Shown here: positions 33,803 through 41,790 of the stretch, piece by piece
How the letters are laid out: each line of letters begins with the position of its first letter
Position numbering within the stretch: position 1 is the first letter of the stretch
Assembly: GCF_030818905.1 (NCBI RefSeq)
Contig: NZ_JAUTAZ010000001.1
Coordinates: 2,418,001-2,482,000 of the forward strand
Length of the DNA stretch: 64,000 nt
Source of the DNA: Microbacterium sp. SORGH_AS_0888
Lineage (GTDB): Bacteria; Actinomycetota; Actinomycetes; Actinomycetales; Microbacteriaceae
Direction of reading: 5' to 3'
The notes under the pieces: generated by a model
The model's database searches: none
Told to the model about the DNA's origin: nothing
What the model saw: only the letters and a program-made list of their open reading frames with translations
Translations under genes and position numbers: made by a program

Positions 33803-34510
33803 ATGATTGACCTGAACTCCCGCGCGGCCGCTTTCGCTCAGGAGATGCAGGACACGATTTCGGGCGTGCTCCCGGGGAACTTCCAGTTCGTTTCAGTCGC
33901 GCATGGCGGGCGATACGTTGTGAGGCCAGAGGGCGATGAGCCGGCGCATCAGCGCGTGCCCCTATTCGTCGACGGGGAGCAACTGGCAACGCTCGGTGTG
34001 CAGGTCTATCTCGGACTCGATAGCTCCGGAAAGTACCTGAAAGCCTGGCGGTCAAAGGTCGCCGTGCATTCGACGCTCGACCGAACTCCTCTCGTTCGCC
34101 AAGAGTTCGACGCGGCGATCTCCGAGTCCGCTCCGCTGTCCCACTGGCATGTGCACGCTGACCGCGGCTCGCTCTCTCATCTCTTGGGCCGCGCCCATGC
34201 GGTGAGGGCGGACGTGGTGCGCAAGCCCCACGACATGTCATCGCTTCACTTCCCGGTCGGCGGCGAGCGGTTCCGCCCCTGCATGGAAGACGTACTCGAG
34301 TTCTTGGTGCGCGAGTTTGGCATCGATCACGAGCCAGGATGGGAGACAGCCGTTCGGGCGGGCCGAGCAAAGTGGCGTCGCATGCAGTTCCGATCGACCG
34401 TGCGAGATCTTCAAGATGAGGCGGCCGACGTGCTCCGCGATCACGGATGGACGGTCGAGGCACCTGATGAAGACCGTGAGGAAGGCCCTGGCGTTCTCTA
34501 CCGGTGGTAG
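33803..34510 (+). CDS. Hypothetical protein paired with the small acidic gene
   Basis: A 235-residue protein, MIDLNSRAAAFAQEMQDTISGVL. Striking residues are in SHWHVHADRGSLSHLLGRAH and SSLHFPVGGERFRPCMEDVLEFLVREFGIDHEPGWE, a cluster of His, Asp, Arg and Cys that could form an active or metal site, and a basic C-terminal helix (RAGRAKWRRMQFRSTVRDLQ). The family is not recognised. With its small upstream partner it could form a defence or addiction module (inference). Confidence 0.6.
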   Translation: MIDLNSRAAAFAQEMQDTISGVLPGNFQFVSVAHGGRYVVRPEGDEPAHQRVPLFVDGEQLATLGVQVYLGLDSSGKYLKAWRSKVAVHSTLDRTPLVRQEFDAAISESAPLSHWHVHADRGSLSHLLGRAHAVRADVVRKPHDMSSLHFPVGGERFRPCMEDVLEFLVREFGIDHEPGWETAVRAGRAKWRRMQFRSTVRDLQDEAADVLRDHGWTVEAPDEDREEGPGVLYRW

Positions 34511-34698
34511 ACGACAGCCGTCGCCAATCGCGCACGTGTCGCGGTTACCTCGGCCACCGGGGAAGGGGCAGACACTCGAAGCAGTGAAGGGCTTATCAGC
34601 GGTCAGATGAGGCCCATCTCACAGACGTTCATCGCCCAGTCGAACGATCCGCGTTTGGCGGTACGGCAGATGGCACGAGAGGCAAGGGGAGCGTTCTG

Positions 34699-34977
34699 AT
34701 GAGCGACAGCGACAAACTCAAGTACTTCGGTCTGAGGATGCTGGACGCCTGTGCACGCGACGACCACGACGCCTACCAACAGCTACATCGCGAGATCGCA
34801 CGGAGCGAGTACGACGGCACCCATGTGGCGCACTGGTTGGCGGGCATGGTGCTTGAGAGCATCAAGCAACACCCGGACTGGCGAGCAATCCTCGACCGCC
34901 AACTCGAGGAGCAACGCCTCTTCGTAGAAGCGGACCTCGACGACCCCGATGACGACGGGATGTTCCTCGAACAGTAG
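34699..34977 (+). CDS. Hypothetical acidic protein
   Basis: A 92-residue protein, MSDSDKLKYFGLRMLDACARDDHDAYQQLHREIARSEYDGTHVAHWLAGMVLESIKQ, ending in a very acidic tail. AGGGGA lies upstream of ATG. All-helical; no family recognised. It sits alone between the 235-residue gene and the ImmA gene. Confidence 0.6.
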   Translation: MSDSDKLKYFGLRMLDACARDDHDAYQQLHREIARSEYDGTHVAHWLAGMVLESIKQHPDWRAILDRQLEEQRLFVEADLDDPDDDGMFLEQ

Positions 34978-35151
34978 GCGCCGTGACGCCCGTGGATGTC
35001 AACCGGAGCGCCTGCCCGGAGTGCATCAGTCCGAGTGTGGTGTTCATGCAGCCCGTCCCTCCAAATTGGTTCGCGTGAATCATCGCCAGTGTCCCAAGGG
35101 TCTGCCACACTGGACGCATACCACAGATGCCCGACCGTGGAGAGGAGCAAA

Positions 35152-35667
35152 GTGTCTAGCGCAACGATGACCCCACAGCGCGCGGCGCAAGAGACGCTTC
35201 GCGCTTACCACCATGGCGGAGCGCCGAGGCTTCCCGTCGATCCTGTTGCTGTAGCTCGTTCACTGGGTGTGAATGTCTACGAGGTTGTTTTGCCGAACAC
35301 GACGTCGGGCATGATCGCAAAGGTAAGCGATGTTGCTGGAACCGATATCTTGGTGAATAGCGAACATGCGCCTAAGCGTCAGCGGTTTACTGTCGCCCAT
35401 GAGCTGGGCCACTACATCGCAATTCTGAATGATCCTGATCGCGTTTCCAATCCTTTCCTTCACAAGAGAGACTCACTTTCTTCATGTGGAACGGACACCG
35501 AAGAGATCTTTGCAAACAGGTTCGCTGCCGAACTCCTGATGCCCGAAGATGAGGTTCGGCGCGCAGCGCGTGTCGGTGCGAGCGTGTACCAGCTTGCCGC
35601 GCAGTTTGACGTGTCCGTCGACGCGATGAACTTTCGTCTTGTGAATCTGGGCCTTGCGCGAGGTTGA
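35152..35667 (+). CDS. ImmA/IrrE-family metallopeptidase
   Basis: A 171-residue zinc protease from GTG 35152, chosen for AGAGGAG 5 nt upstream. It holds the HExxH motif in FTVAHELGHYIA (about residue 85), the third ligand region in EEIFANRFAAELLMPEDEV, and the typical C-terminal helix ASVYQLAAQFDVSVDAMNFRLVNLGL. In ICEBs1, ImmA cleaves the Xre repressor ImmR to induce excision; in Deinococcus IrrE senses damage. It probably inactivates the Xre repressor at the other end of this element. AT-richer than its neighbours. Confidence 0.9.
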   Translation: MSSATMTPQRAAQETLRAYHHGGAPRLPVDPVAVARSLGVNVYEVVLPNTTSGMIAKVSDVAGTDILVNSEHAPKRQRFTVAHELGHYIAILNDPDRVSNPFLHKRDSLSSCGTDTEEIFANRFAAELLMPEDEVRRAARVGASVYQLAAQFDVSVDAMNFRLVNLGLARG

Positions 35668-36076
35668 AGGCAACGATCCGTCTGCTGCGAGCGACGGATC
35701 AGCGCATCCAATTACCGAAGCGGAAGTCCGGGAGTTCGAAACCGCAAAGAATCATGCCCAGGAGCTTGAAACAAGCCCAGCTGATCCCGCTCCGGATCAG
35801 ACCGCGCGACTTGAGGACCAAGTTCCAGGAATTCGATTCCTGGCCAGCCTGCTGAAAGCCACGATCTTCACAGATCTGTTTGTATACCACGCTGTTAAGC
35901 GGTACGTGCATCCGACTGAGCAGGAGCGAATCGACGCTCTGATAGTTGTACATCCAAAGTTCTACAAGTTATGCCGAAATTCCGACTACATCGCCCGAGT
36001 GCTCCTCTCGGCGGTCGTCACCTTCTTGGTGAGCGCGGCGGCGTGGGGGACAATTGCTCGTCTCTTCTTTGCGTGA
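35654..36076 (+). CDS. Small membrane protein, ImmA partner
   Basis: A 140-residue protein from TTG 35654, overlapping the ImmA gene end by 14 nt; no internal Met offers another start. An acidic N-terminal third (EAEVREFETAKNHAQELETSPADPAPDQTARLEDQV) precedes a soluble helix and one C-terminal membrane segment (VLLSAVVTFLVSAAAWGTIARLFFA). Coupling to ImmA suggests it could anchor or regulate the protease, for example reporting an envelope event such as phage attack. This is inference. Confidence 0.55.
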   Translation: MREVEGNDPSAASDGSAHPITEAEVREFETAKNHAQELETSPADPAPDQTARLEDQVPGIRFLASLLKATIFTDLFVYHAVKRYVHPTEQERIDALIVVHPKFYKLCRNSDYIARVLLSAVVTFLVSAAAWGTIARLFFA

Positions 36077-36140
36077 CTGGTGACGCCGGTCCAGTCTGTA
36101 GTCAGACTCTCCGAGGCGGACAGGTTGCTGCGTCGTTCGG

Positions 36141-36159
36141 TGGCAACACCGTGGCAACA
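36141..36159. promoter_or_regulatory. Arm-type integrase site pair, right
   Basis: TGGCAACA at 36141-36148 and 36152-36159, with the same 3-bp spacing as the pair at 18431-18449. It lies about 100 bp inside attR. The stretch 36077-36260 holds no gene and is best read as the right attachment arm. Confidence 0.7.
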
Positions 36160-36260
36160 GAACTCGTGATTGAGGCTCTCCGAGCGTGGCTCCGTTGACT
36201 GAAAGTCCGCGTAATAACAGGGATCTGTGTGGCTGTCGCGTGGTGATGCGGCTGTCATGG

Positions 36261-36287
36261 GGGTTCAAATCCCACCGTCACCGCCAC
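36261..36287 (+). repeat. attR core
   Basis: 27 bp identical to 18334-18360, carrying the T-arm and acceptor 3' end of tRNA-Ser without the rest of the gene. It marks the right end of the element. Confidence 0.95.
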
Positions 36288-36294
36288 TTTCACC

Positions 36295-36326
36295 GGATCA
36301 GCCCCGCTTTCGAGCGGGGCTGATCC
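36295..36326 (+). terminator. Native tRNA-Ser terminator, displaced by the element
   Basis: GGATCAGCCCCGC pairs perfectly with 36314-36326 around loop TTTCGA, 8 nt after the attR core. Before integration this hairpin would stand directly behind tRNA-Ser. It has no strong T-tract, as is common in high-GC actinobacteria. Confidence 0.75.
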
Positions 36327-36459
36327 GCGTTTGCGGCAGTGAGCGCGCACGAGAGCAGCGAGTCATCCGTCCCGCGTGCGCCTCGCCGCGCAGGACGAGG
36401 AGCAGCACTCCGAGTAAGGCGACTCTCTCCGAGAACTGCGAGCTCCTGCGGCTGGATAG

Positions 36460-36738
36460 CTACGCATCTGCGTCTGGAGATGCTGTCGTGTCTTCTCCGC
36501 TCGGTCGACGACGGGCGCGAGAAGAGTCCGAGAAGCGCTTCTGGCAGGCCTCGTAGGCCGCGGCGTGCCGTTCATGGTCGGCGGGACTTGCCGTCGGGGG
36601 CAACTCGATCGGACTGTGGAATCGACGGTCGGCTGTGGTGTCGAGCGGGTATCCGAACTCGTCTCCGGCGCCGGACTGGTCGAGCGGGTATCCGAACTCG
36701 TCTCCGGCGCCGGACTGATCGACCGTTGTCTGCACCAT
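36460..36738 (-). CDS. Small hypothetical protein with an internal 13-residue duplication
   Basis: 92 residues from ATG 36738, with GAGGAGGT 8 nt upstream (a GTG start 9 nt earlier is weaker). MVQTTVDQSGAGDEFGYPLDQ is the start; DQSGAGDEFGYPL occurs twice in tandem because of a 39-bp duplication. Then SPADHERHAAAYEACQKRFSDSS and a basic tail. No family recognised. It lies in host DNA just right of the element. Confidence 0.5.
   Translation of the reverse strand: MVQTTVDQSGAGDEFGYPLDQSGAGDEFGYPLDTTADRRFHSPIELPPTASPADHERHAAAYEACQKRFSDSSRARRRPSGEDTTASPDADA
36640..36717. repeat. 39-bp perfect tandem duplication
   Basis: Two identical 39-bp units, 36640-36678 and 36679-36717, keeping the frame of the small gene. 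Perfect identity indicates a recent duplication. The following stretch 36739-36984 shows no supportable gene. Confidence 0.9.
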
Positions 36739-36984
36739 TCTCGTCACCTCCTCGTTCTCGATGCTCTTCCCGTTCCCGGTCTGACTCTGTGATCCGGGCG
36801 ACTACCCCTGCCGTCGGCAAAGGTGCAGGGACGGCGCGCGCCTGTGCCGTCGCTGGCGGATCATCTGCGAAGAGTCATCCGAGGTCGACGCCGGGTCCGC
36901 CCGAGGAGCAGATAGCGCGTCGACGAGGATCACCGCTGAAACCCGATGCCGGACTACGAGTGCTCGAAGCGCTCGACCTGACCA

Positions 36985-38703
36985 TCAGCCACGGAGAGAT
37001 GTCGCGCCGTTCCTCGCACGCATGTTGTTCGTTTCGGGAACGGCGGGGATAGAGCCGGCGGGGTCGCGGACCCACACGGTCGTGTCGGTCGGGATCGGAC
37101 GGGGTCTCGCGGCCGCGTCTCCGCATCCTGCGGGGATGCGCGGATCGCTGGAGAGCACGATCTCCCAGGCCGATGGCAGCGGCACCGGCTCGCCGTCGAA
37201 GACCGTGATGCTCACGAGCGATCCGCGCCGGAAGGCGCAGACCCCCGACGACAGCTCGACCCACGAGAAGCCGCCGGTCCGCAGATCGGCCGAGGACCGG
37301 CGCACGGCCAGCGCTCGCCGGTACAGCGACAGCATCGAGTCGGGGTCGCGACTCTGCCGCTCGATCGAGAGCTCCCGCCACGCCGGCGGCTGAGGCAGCC
37401 ACGGCCGCACCCCCGCGTGCGAGAACCCGAAGGGCGGGTCCTCGCCCGCCCACGGGATCGGCACGCGGCATCCGTCCCGTCCGGGGTTCTCCCCGCCCGA
37501 TCGCAGATACATCGGGTCCTCGAGCGCATCCCGCGGGAGGTCTTCGACCTCGGGCAGGCCCAGCTCGTCGCCCTGATACAGGTACAGCGAGCCCGGCAGG
37601 GCGGCCGTGAGGAGCGCGGCAGCCCGGGCGCGCCGGGTGCCCAGCGCAAGGTCGGTGGGAACGCCCCAGGCCTTCCGCTCGAACGCGAACGAGGTGTCGG
37701 CGCGTCCGTACCGCGTCACTGGGCGCGTGACGTCGTGATTCGACAGCACCCAGGTGCAGGGGGCGCCGACGCGTGCGTGCGCCACGCGCATGGTGTCGAT
37801 CGAGTCGCGGAACCCGGCCGCATCCCATCCGCGGGTCATGAGGTCGAAGTTGAACGCCGTATGCATCTCCCGATCGAGGTAGCGCGAGAATCGTTCGGCA
37901 TCGGGGAGCCACACCTCGCCGACGAGCACGCGGGGCTCGTCGTATCCGTCCGCGATCTCCCGCCACCGGCGGTAGACCGGGTGCACCTCGTCGCGGTCGA
38001 GGTTGGGGTGCGCGCCGGGAGCGTGGCTGCCGTCGTCCTCGGGAAGCGACGGGTCCTTCATGATGTGCGCGGCCGAGTCCACCCGGACGCCGGCGACTCC
38101 GCGGTCGAACCAGAACCGCAGGATCTCCTCGTGCTCCTTGCCGACATCGGGATGACGCCAGTCGAGATCGGGCTGCGCGGGGTCGAAGAGGTGCAGGTAC
38201 CACTCACCGGGAAGGCCCTCGCGGTCGGTCGTCCGCGTCCACGTCGGACCGGCGAAGTTGTTGCGCCAGTGCGTCGGCGGTTCGCCGCCGTCCGGCCCGG
38301 ATCCGGCGCGGAACCAGAATCGGGCGCGTGCATCCGATCCCGGCTCTGCCGCGAGCGCCTCGCGGAACCACCGGTGCGCCGACGAGACGTGGTTGGGGAC
38401 GATGTCGACGATCGTGCGGATGCCGTGGTCTCGCGCGTCTGCGATCAGTCGCTCCGCGTCGGCGAGACTCCCCAGCCGCGGGTCGATCGCGCGGTAGTCC
38501 GCGACGTCGTAGCCGCCGTCCGCGAACGGTGAGACGTACCAGGGGGTGAACCACAGGGCGTCGACTCCGAGGGAGTGGAGATAGGGCAGCGCCTGCCGGA
38601 CGCCCTCGAGGTCGCCGACCCCGTCGCCGTCGGCGTCCCGGAGGCTCCGGGGATAGACCTCGTACACCACCGCGGTCCGCCACCAGTCGAGGTCGGCGCT
38701 CAC
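36985..38703 (-). CDS. GH13-family alpha-glucosidase/amylase
   Basis: A 572-residue glycoside hydrolase acting on alpha-glucosidic bonds, probably on short imported oligosaccharides since no signal peptide is present. GTG 38703 overlaps the permease stop (GTGA). Barrel motifs: WWRTAVVYEVYPRSLRDADGDGVGDLEGV at the start, region I DIVPNHVS, region II GVRVDSAAH (nucleophile Asp), region III GEVWLP (acid/base Glu), region IV LSNHDVTR, and YLYQGDELGLPEV. This is the alpha-glucosidase/oligo-1,6-glucosidase subgroup pattern. The C-terminal tail after WVRDPAGSIPAV is low complexity. Last gene of the leftward sugar operon. Confidence 0.93.
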   Translation of the reverse strand: MSADLDWWRTAVVYEVYPRSLRDADGDGVGDLEGVRQALPYLHSLGVDALWFTPWYVSPFADGGYDVADYRAIDPRLGSLADAERLIADARDHGIRTIVDIVPNHVSSAHRWFREALAAEPGSDARARFWFRAGSGPDGGEPPTHWRNNFAGPTWTRTTDREGLPGEWYLHLFDPAQPDLDWRHPDVGKEHEEILRFWFDRGVAGVRVDSAAHIMKDPSLPEDDGSHAPGAHPNLDRDEVHPVYRRWREIADGYDEPRVLVGEVWLPDAERFSRYLDREMHTAFNFDLMTRGWDAAGFRDSIDTMRVAHARVGAPCTWVLSNHDVTRPVTRYGRADTSFAFERKAWGVPTDLALGTRRARAAALLTAALPGSLYLYQGDELGLPEVEDLPRDALEDPMYLRSGGENPGRDGCRVPIPWAGEDPPFGFSHAGVRPWLPQPPAWRELSIERQSRDPDSMLSLYRRALAVRRSSADLRTGGFSWVELSSGVCAFRRGSLVSITVFDGEPVPLPSAWEIVLSSDPRIPAGCGDAAARPRPIPTDTTVWVRDPAGSIPAVPETNNMRARNGATSLRG

Positions 38704-39554
38704 CCCTTGAGCCCCGAGTGCGCGAGACCCTCGACGAACTGCCGCTGCGCGATGAGGAACACCACGAGCACGGGCACCACCGTCATCGTCGCCGCCGCGA
38801 GCTGGACGTTCCACATCTCGCCGCCGTAGGCGTCGGTGAAGCGCGTGAGCGCCTGCGGAAGGGTGAACAGCTCCGGGGACGTCAGATACACGGTGGGCTC
38901 GAGGTACAGGTTCCACGAGCTCAGGAACGTGAGGATCGCGACCGCCGAGAGCGCGGGGCCCGCCAGCGGCAGGGCGATCCGCCACCAGATGGCCGGCCGG
39001 CCGAGACCGTCCAGCCGGGCGGCCTCCTCCAGCTCGACCGGCAGGGTGAGGAAGAACTGGCGCATGATGAAGGTCGCCAGCACGCACGGGCCGGCGAGCG
39101 CGGTGACCAGGATGAGCGGCCAGTGGGTGTTGATCATGCCCCAGCCCTTGAACATCTGGAACAACGGCACGATCGTCACCTCGCTCGGCACGAGCAGCCC
39201 GACCAGCACGACGAGGAACAGCACGTTGCTGCCGACGAAACGGATCCGTGCGAAGGCGTATCCGGCGAGGCTGGACACGATCATGGTGACGACGGTCACG
39301 ACGATCGCGATGTACACGCTGTTGAAGTACTGCCGTGCGAAGGGCTGGAACGAGAACGCCTCGGCGTACGCGTCCCAGCTCGGCTGCGCCGCGAAGAGCG
39401 ACGGCGGCACCTGGAAGATCTCGTTCAGCGGCTTGAACGATGACGTGATCATCCACACCGTGGGGATCACGAACGGCGCGGCGAGCACGCAGAGGGCCAG
39501 GTAGAGGACGACGCGGCGGACGAGGGCGGCCGCACGGCGCTGATCAGCTCTCAT
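38700..39554 (-). CDS. Sugar ABC transporter permease (MalG-like)
   Basis: A 284-residue permease with six membrane segments and the EAA motif EEAARLDGLGRPAIWWRIALPLAGP at about 195-219. The opening VLYLALCVLAAPFVIPTVWMITSSFKP is typical of CUT1 MalG-type subunits. It overlaps the upstream permease by 11 nt and the GH13 gene by 4 nt. The ATPase is not encoded here; CUT1 importers in actinobacteria often share one MsiK-type ATPase. Confidence 0.93.
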   Translation of the reverse strand: MRADQRRAAALVRRVVLYLALCVLAAPFVIPTVWMITSSFKPLNEIFQVPPSLFAAQPSWDAYAEAFSFQPFARQYFNSVYIAIVVTVVTMIVSSLAGYAFARIRFVGSNVLFLVVLVGLLVPSEVTIVPLFQMFKGWGMINTHWPLILVTALAGPCVLATFIMRQFFLTLPVELEEAARLDGLGRPAIWWRIALPLAGPALSAVAILTFLSSWNLYLEPTVYLTSPELFTLPQALTRFTDAYGGEMWNVQLAAATMTVVPVLVVFLIAQRQFVEGLAHSGLKG

Positions 39555-40506
39555 AGAACACCCACTTCTTGCGCAGCTGCCACTGCAGCAGGGTCAGCAG
39601 CAGGACGAAGGACAGGAGCATCAGTGCGAGCGTCGAGCCGTAGCCGATGTCGTTGAATGCGAAGGCCTGCTGGTACACGTAGTAGACGAGGACGGTGGTC
39701 GACAGCCCGGGACCGCCTTCGGTGAGGACCGCGATCTGCGCGAACGCCTGGAGCGCGCCGACGATCGTGATGATCGCCGTCAGCAGCAGCGTCGGCGAGA
39801 TGAGCGGCAGCGTGATGCGGAAGAAGATCGTGCGCGGCCGGGCGCCGTCGATGCGCGCGGCTTCGTAGAGCTCGCCGGGCACGCCCTGGAGCGCGGCGAG
39901 GAAGAGGATCATGTTGATCCCGACGCTGCGGACGACCTGGGTGAAGACCACGGCGAGCATGGCCGTCGATCCCTGCTGCAGCCAGTTCGCTCCGGGGATG
40001 CCGACGGCCTCCAGAACCGCGTTGATGCCGCCGTTGTCCTGTAAGAGGAAACCCCAGACGAGGGTCCACGCGACGACCGAGACGACGACCGGGGAGAAGA
40101 AGAGCGTCCGGAAGAGTGTGACGCCGCGGAAGCGGCGGTTGAGCAGGACGGCGAGCAGCAGACCGAGACCGATGTTGAGCACGACCACGCCGCCGGAGAA
40201 CGCCGCGGTGGCCGCCAGCACAGCGGGAAGCTGGGGATCGCTGAGCGCCGCCGCATAGTGCTCGCCGCCGACGAACTGCATCTTCCCGGTGAAGATGTTC
40301 CAGTCGTTCATGCTGTAGAACACGCCGAGCCCGACGGGCACGATCACGAAGACGAGCACGCCGATCAGCTGCGGCAGGATGAACAGGTAGCCGGTCAGCG
40401 CATCGCGGCGACCCGTCGTCCAGAAGAGGCGCTGCGGGAGGGGGCCCCGTGGGGGAACGTCCGCAGACATCCCCCCGCGGGTGTCGACCAGGGTCGGCGC
40501 GGTCAT
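39544..40506 (-). CDS. Sugar ABC transporter permease (MalF-like)
   Basis: A 320-residue permease from ATG 40506, which overlaps the binding-protein stop (ATGA); a second Met 12 residues in is an alternative. Six membrane segments, the first in GYLFILPQLIGVLVFVIVPVGLGVFYSMNDWN, and EAA motif YEAARIDGARPRTIFFRITLPLISP. CUT1 partner of the MalG-like subunit. Confidence 0.93.
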   Translation of the reverse strand: MTAPTLVDTRGGMSADVPPRGPLPQRLFWTTGRRDALTGYLFILPQLIGVLVFVIVPVGLGVFYSMNDWNIFTGKMQFVGGEHYAAALSDPQLPAVLAATAAFSGGVVVLNIGLGLLLAVLLNRRFRGVTLFRTLFFSPVVVSVVAWTLVWGFLLQDNGGINAVLEAVGIPGANWLQQGSTAMLAVVFTQVVRSVGINMILFLAALQGVPGELYEAARIDGARPRTIFFRITLPLISPTLLLTAIITIVGALQAFAQIAVLTEGGPGLSTTVLVYYVYQQAFAFNDIGYGSTLALMLLSFVLLLTLLQWQLRKKWVFYES

Positions 40507-41777
40507 TTGCTCAGCAAGGGATCGATCGCGTCGCACACCGTGGAGAGCACGGCGCGGACGTCGGCGCCGGGTGTCCACATGGCATCCAGAGCCGTCTTGG
40601 CCTTCTGCGCGATCTCGGCCGGCCGGGTGTGGTTGGGCAGCGGCACGGCGTTCGGCAGCTGATCCACGACGACCTCCTGCAGCTGCGCGGCGGTGAGCTT
40701 CGTGTTGTTCGCCGCGAGCTTCTCGCCGGTGAGCAGCGACTGGCGCGGCGGCGGGAAGAACTGTGCGAGCTTCGCGGCGTTCTCGGGGTCCGTGAGGTAC
40801 GACAGGAAGTCGGTGGCCTCCTGCACGTGCGGGCTCGACTGCAGCACACCGACGCCGGCCTGCCCGAACACGGAGTACGCCCCGGCCGGACCCGTGGGAA
40901 GCGGGTGGACCGAGTAGCGGAACGAGCCGTCCAGCAGCGCGGCGCGCGAGACCTGCGCGATGGTGAACGCGGAGTCGCCGGCGAAGAAGTCGGCCTGGGT
41001 CCCGGGCCCGGGCATGGCCGACGTCTCCATCGCGTCGCGCAGGAACGTGAACGCGCCCGCCATCTGGTCGGAGTCGAAGCCGCACTGGGTGCCGTCGGCG
41101 TTCCAGGCCTCGGCGCCCCAGCCCGTCCACACGGTCGCGAGGGTGTTCCATGCGGAGTAGTTGAAGTCGCGGATGACGAACCCGGCCTTGCCCGTCGCGG
41201 AATGCACGGCGGACCCGATCTTCGACACCTCGTCCCAGGTGGGCGACGACGACAGCTTCTGCCCCGCCTGGGCGAGGACGTCCTCGTTCACGTAGAGAGC
41301 GAAGGGCGAGTTGGAGAACGGGTAGGCGTAGAGCTGGCCGTCCTGGCTGAACTGCCCGGTCACGCTCTGGAGGAGATCGTCGTAGTCCCAGCCCTCCGTG
41401 TCCTTCAGCGTCTCGGTGAGGGGCGCGAGCGCTCCGGCCGTGATGAGGTCGCGCGACAGGTCGCCCATCCAGGCCAGGTCGGGGGCGTTGCCGCCGGCGA
41501 TCTGCGTGGTGAGGGTGGTGTTGTAGTCGGCGAACGGCAGGCTGTCGAAGGTGATCGTGCCGATCTCGGCGTGATCCTTCTTGTAGGCGTCCGCGATGCC
41601 GGTGAACAGTGCCAGTTGGGCCTCGTTCGACGTCCAGACCGTCATGCGCAGATCGACGCTCCCCGGAGCGGCTGTGGTGCGTGCCGGGGTCGGGGCCCCG
41701 GCGCTGCCGCACCCGGCGACGACACCGACGGCGACGACGACGGCCGCGGTGCCGAGCAGCTTCCTTGCTGTGTTCAT
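40503..41777 (-). CDS. Sugar ABC transporter substrate-binding lipoprotein (family 1)
   Basis: A 424-residue CUT1 solute-binding protein. The signal peptide ends in lipobox VVAGC at about residue 23. The mature part follows the MalE-type plan: DLRMTVWTSNEAQLALFTGIADAYKKDHAEIG, YNTTLTTQIAGGNAPDLAWMGD, GQLYAYPFSNSPFALYVNEDVLAQAG, SVFGQAGVGVLQSSPHVQEATDFLSYL. Ligand is probably an oligosaccharide released by the glycosidase encoded divergently at 44628 and split by the GH13 enzyme (inference). Starts 13 nt after the FAD oxidoreductase stop. Confidence 0.92.
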   Translation of the reverse strand: MNTARKLLGTAAVVVAVGVVAGCGSAGAPTPARTTAAPGSVDLRMTVWTSNEAQLALFTGIADAYKKDHAEIGTITFDSLPFADYNTTLTTQIAGGNAPDLAWMGDLSRDLITAGALAPLTETLKDTEGWDYDDLLQSVTGQFSQDGQLYAYPFSNSPFALYVNEDVLAQAGQKLSSSPTWDEVSKIGSAVHSATGKAGFVIRDFNYSAWNTLATVWTGWGAEAWNADGTQCGFDSDQMAGAFTFLRDAMETSAMPGPGTQADFFAGDSAFTIAQVSRAALLDGSFRYSVHPLPTGPAGAYSVFGQAGVGVLQSSPHVQEATDFLSYLTDPENAAKLAQFFPPPRQSLLTGEKLAANNTKLTAAQLQEVVVDQLPNAVPLPNHTRPAEIAQKAKTALDAMWTPGADVRAVLSTVCDAIDPLLSK

Positions 41778-41790
41778 CTCTCTTCTTTCT

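Larger units (their letters stand above)
18334..36287. mobile_element. Integrated phage-like element / candidate satellite at tRNA-Ser
   Basis: A 17,954-bp element bounded by perfect 27-bp direct repeats, one being the 3' end of tRNA-Ser. It has integrase and repressor at the left, an early region of small HTH genes, a replication-type gene with iterons, a packaging-like gene, three tail-type genes, and a right half of accessory genes on both strands ending in ImmA and a membrane protein. There is no large terminase, portal, protease, capsid, connector, major tail, baseplate, fibre or lysis gene. Gene order is phage-like and almost all genes are open, so it is compact rather than visibly decayed. 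Confidence 0.92.

Noticed and set aside
36261..36287. Second tRNA gene
   Set aside because: Only the T-arm and 3' acceptor half are present; no anticodon arm. It is attR.
36748..37052. Plus-strand coding remnant right of the small repeat gene
   Set aside because: Parts read like protein (LKPDAGLRVLEALDL) but there is no start or domain, and it runs into the GH13 gene on the other strand.
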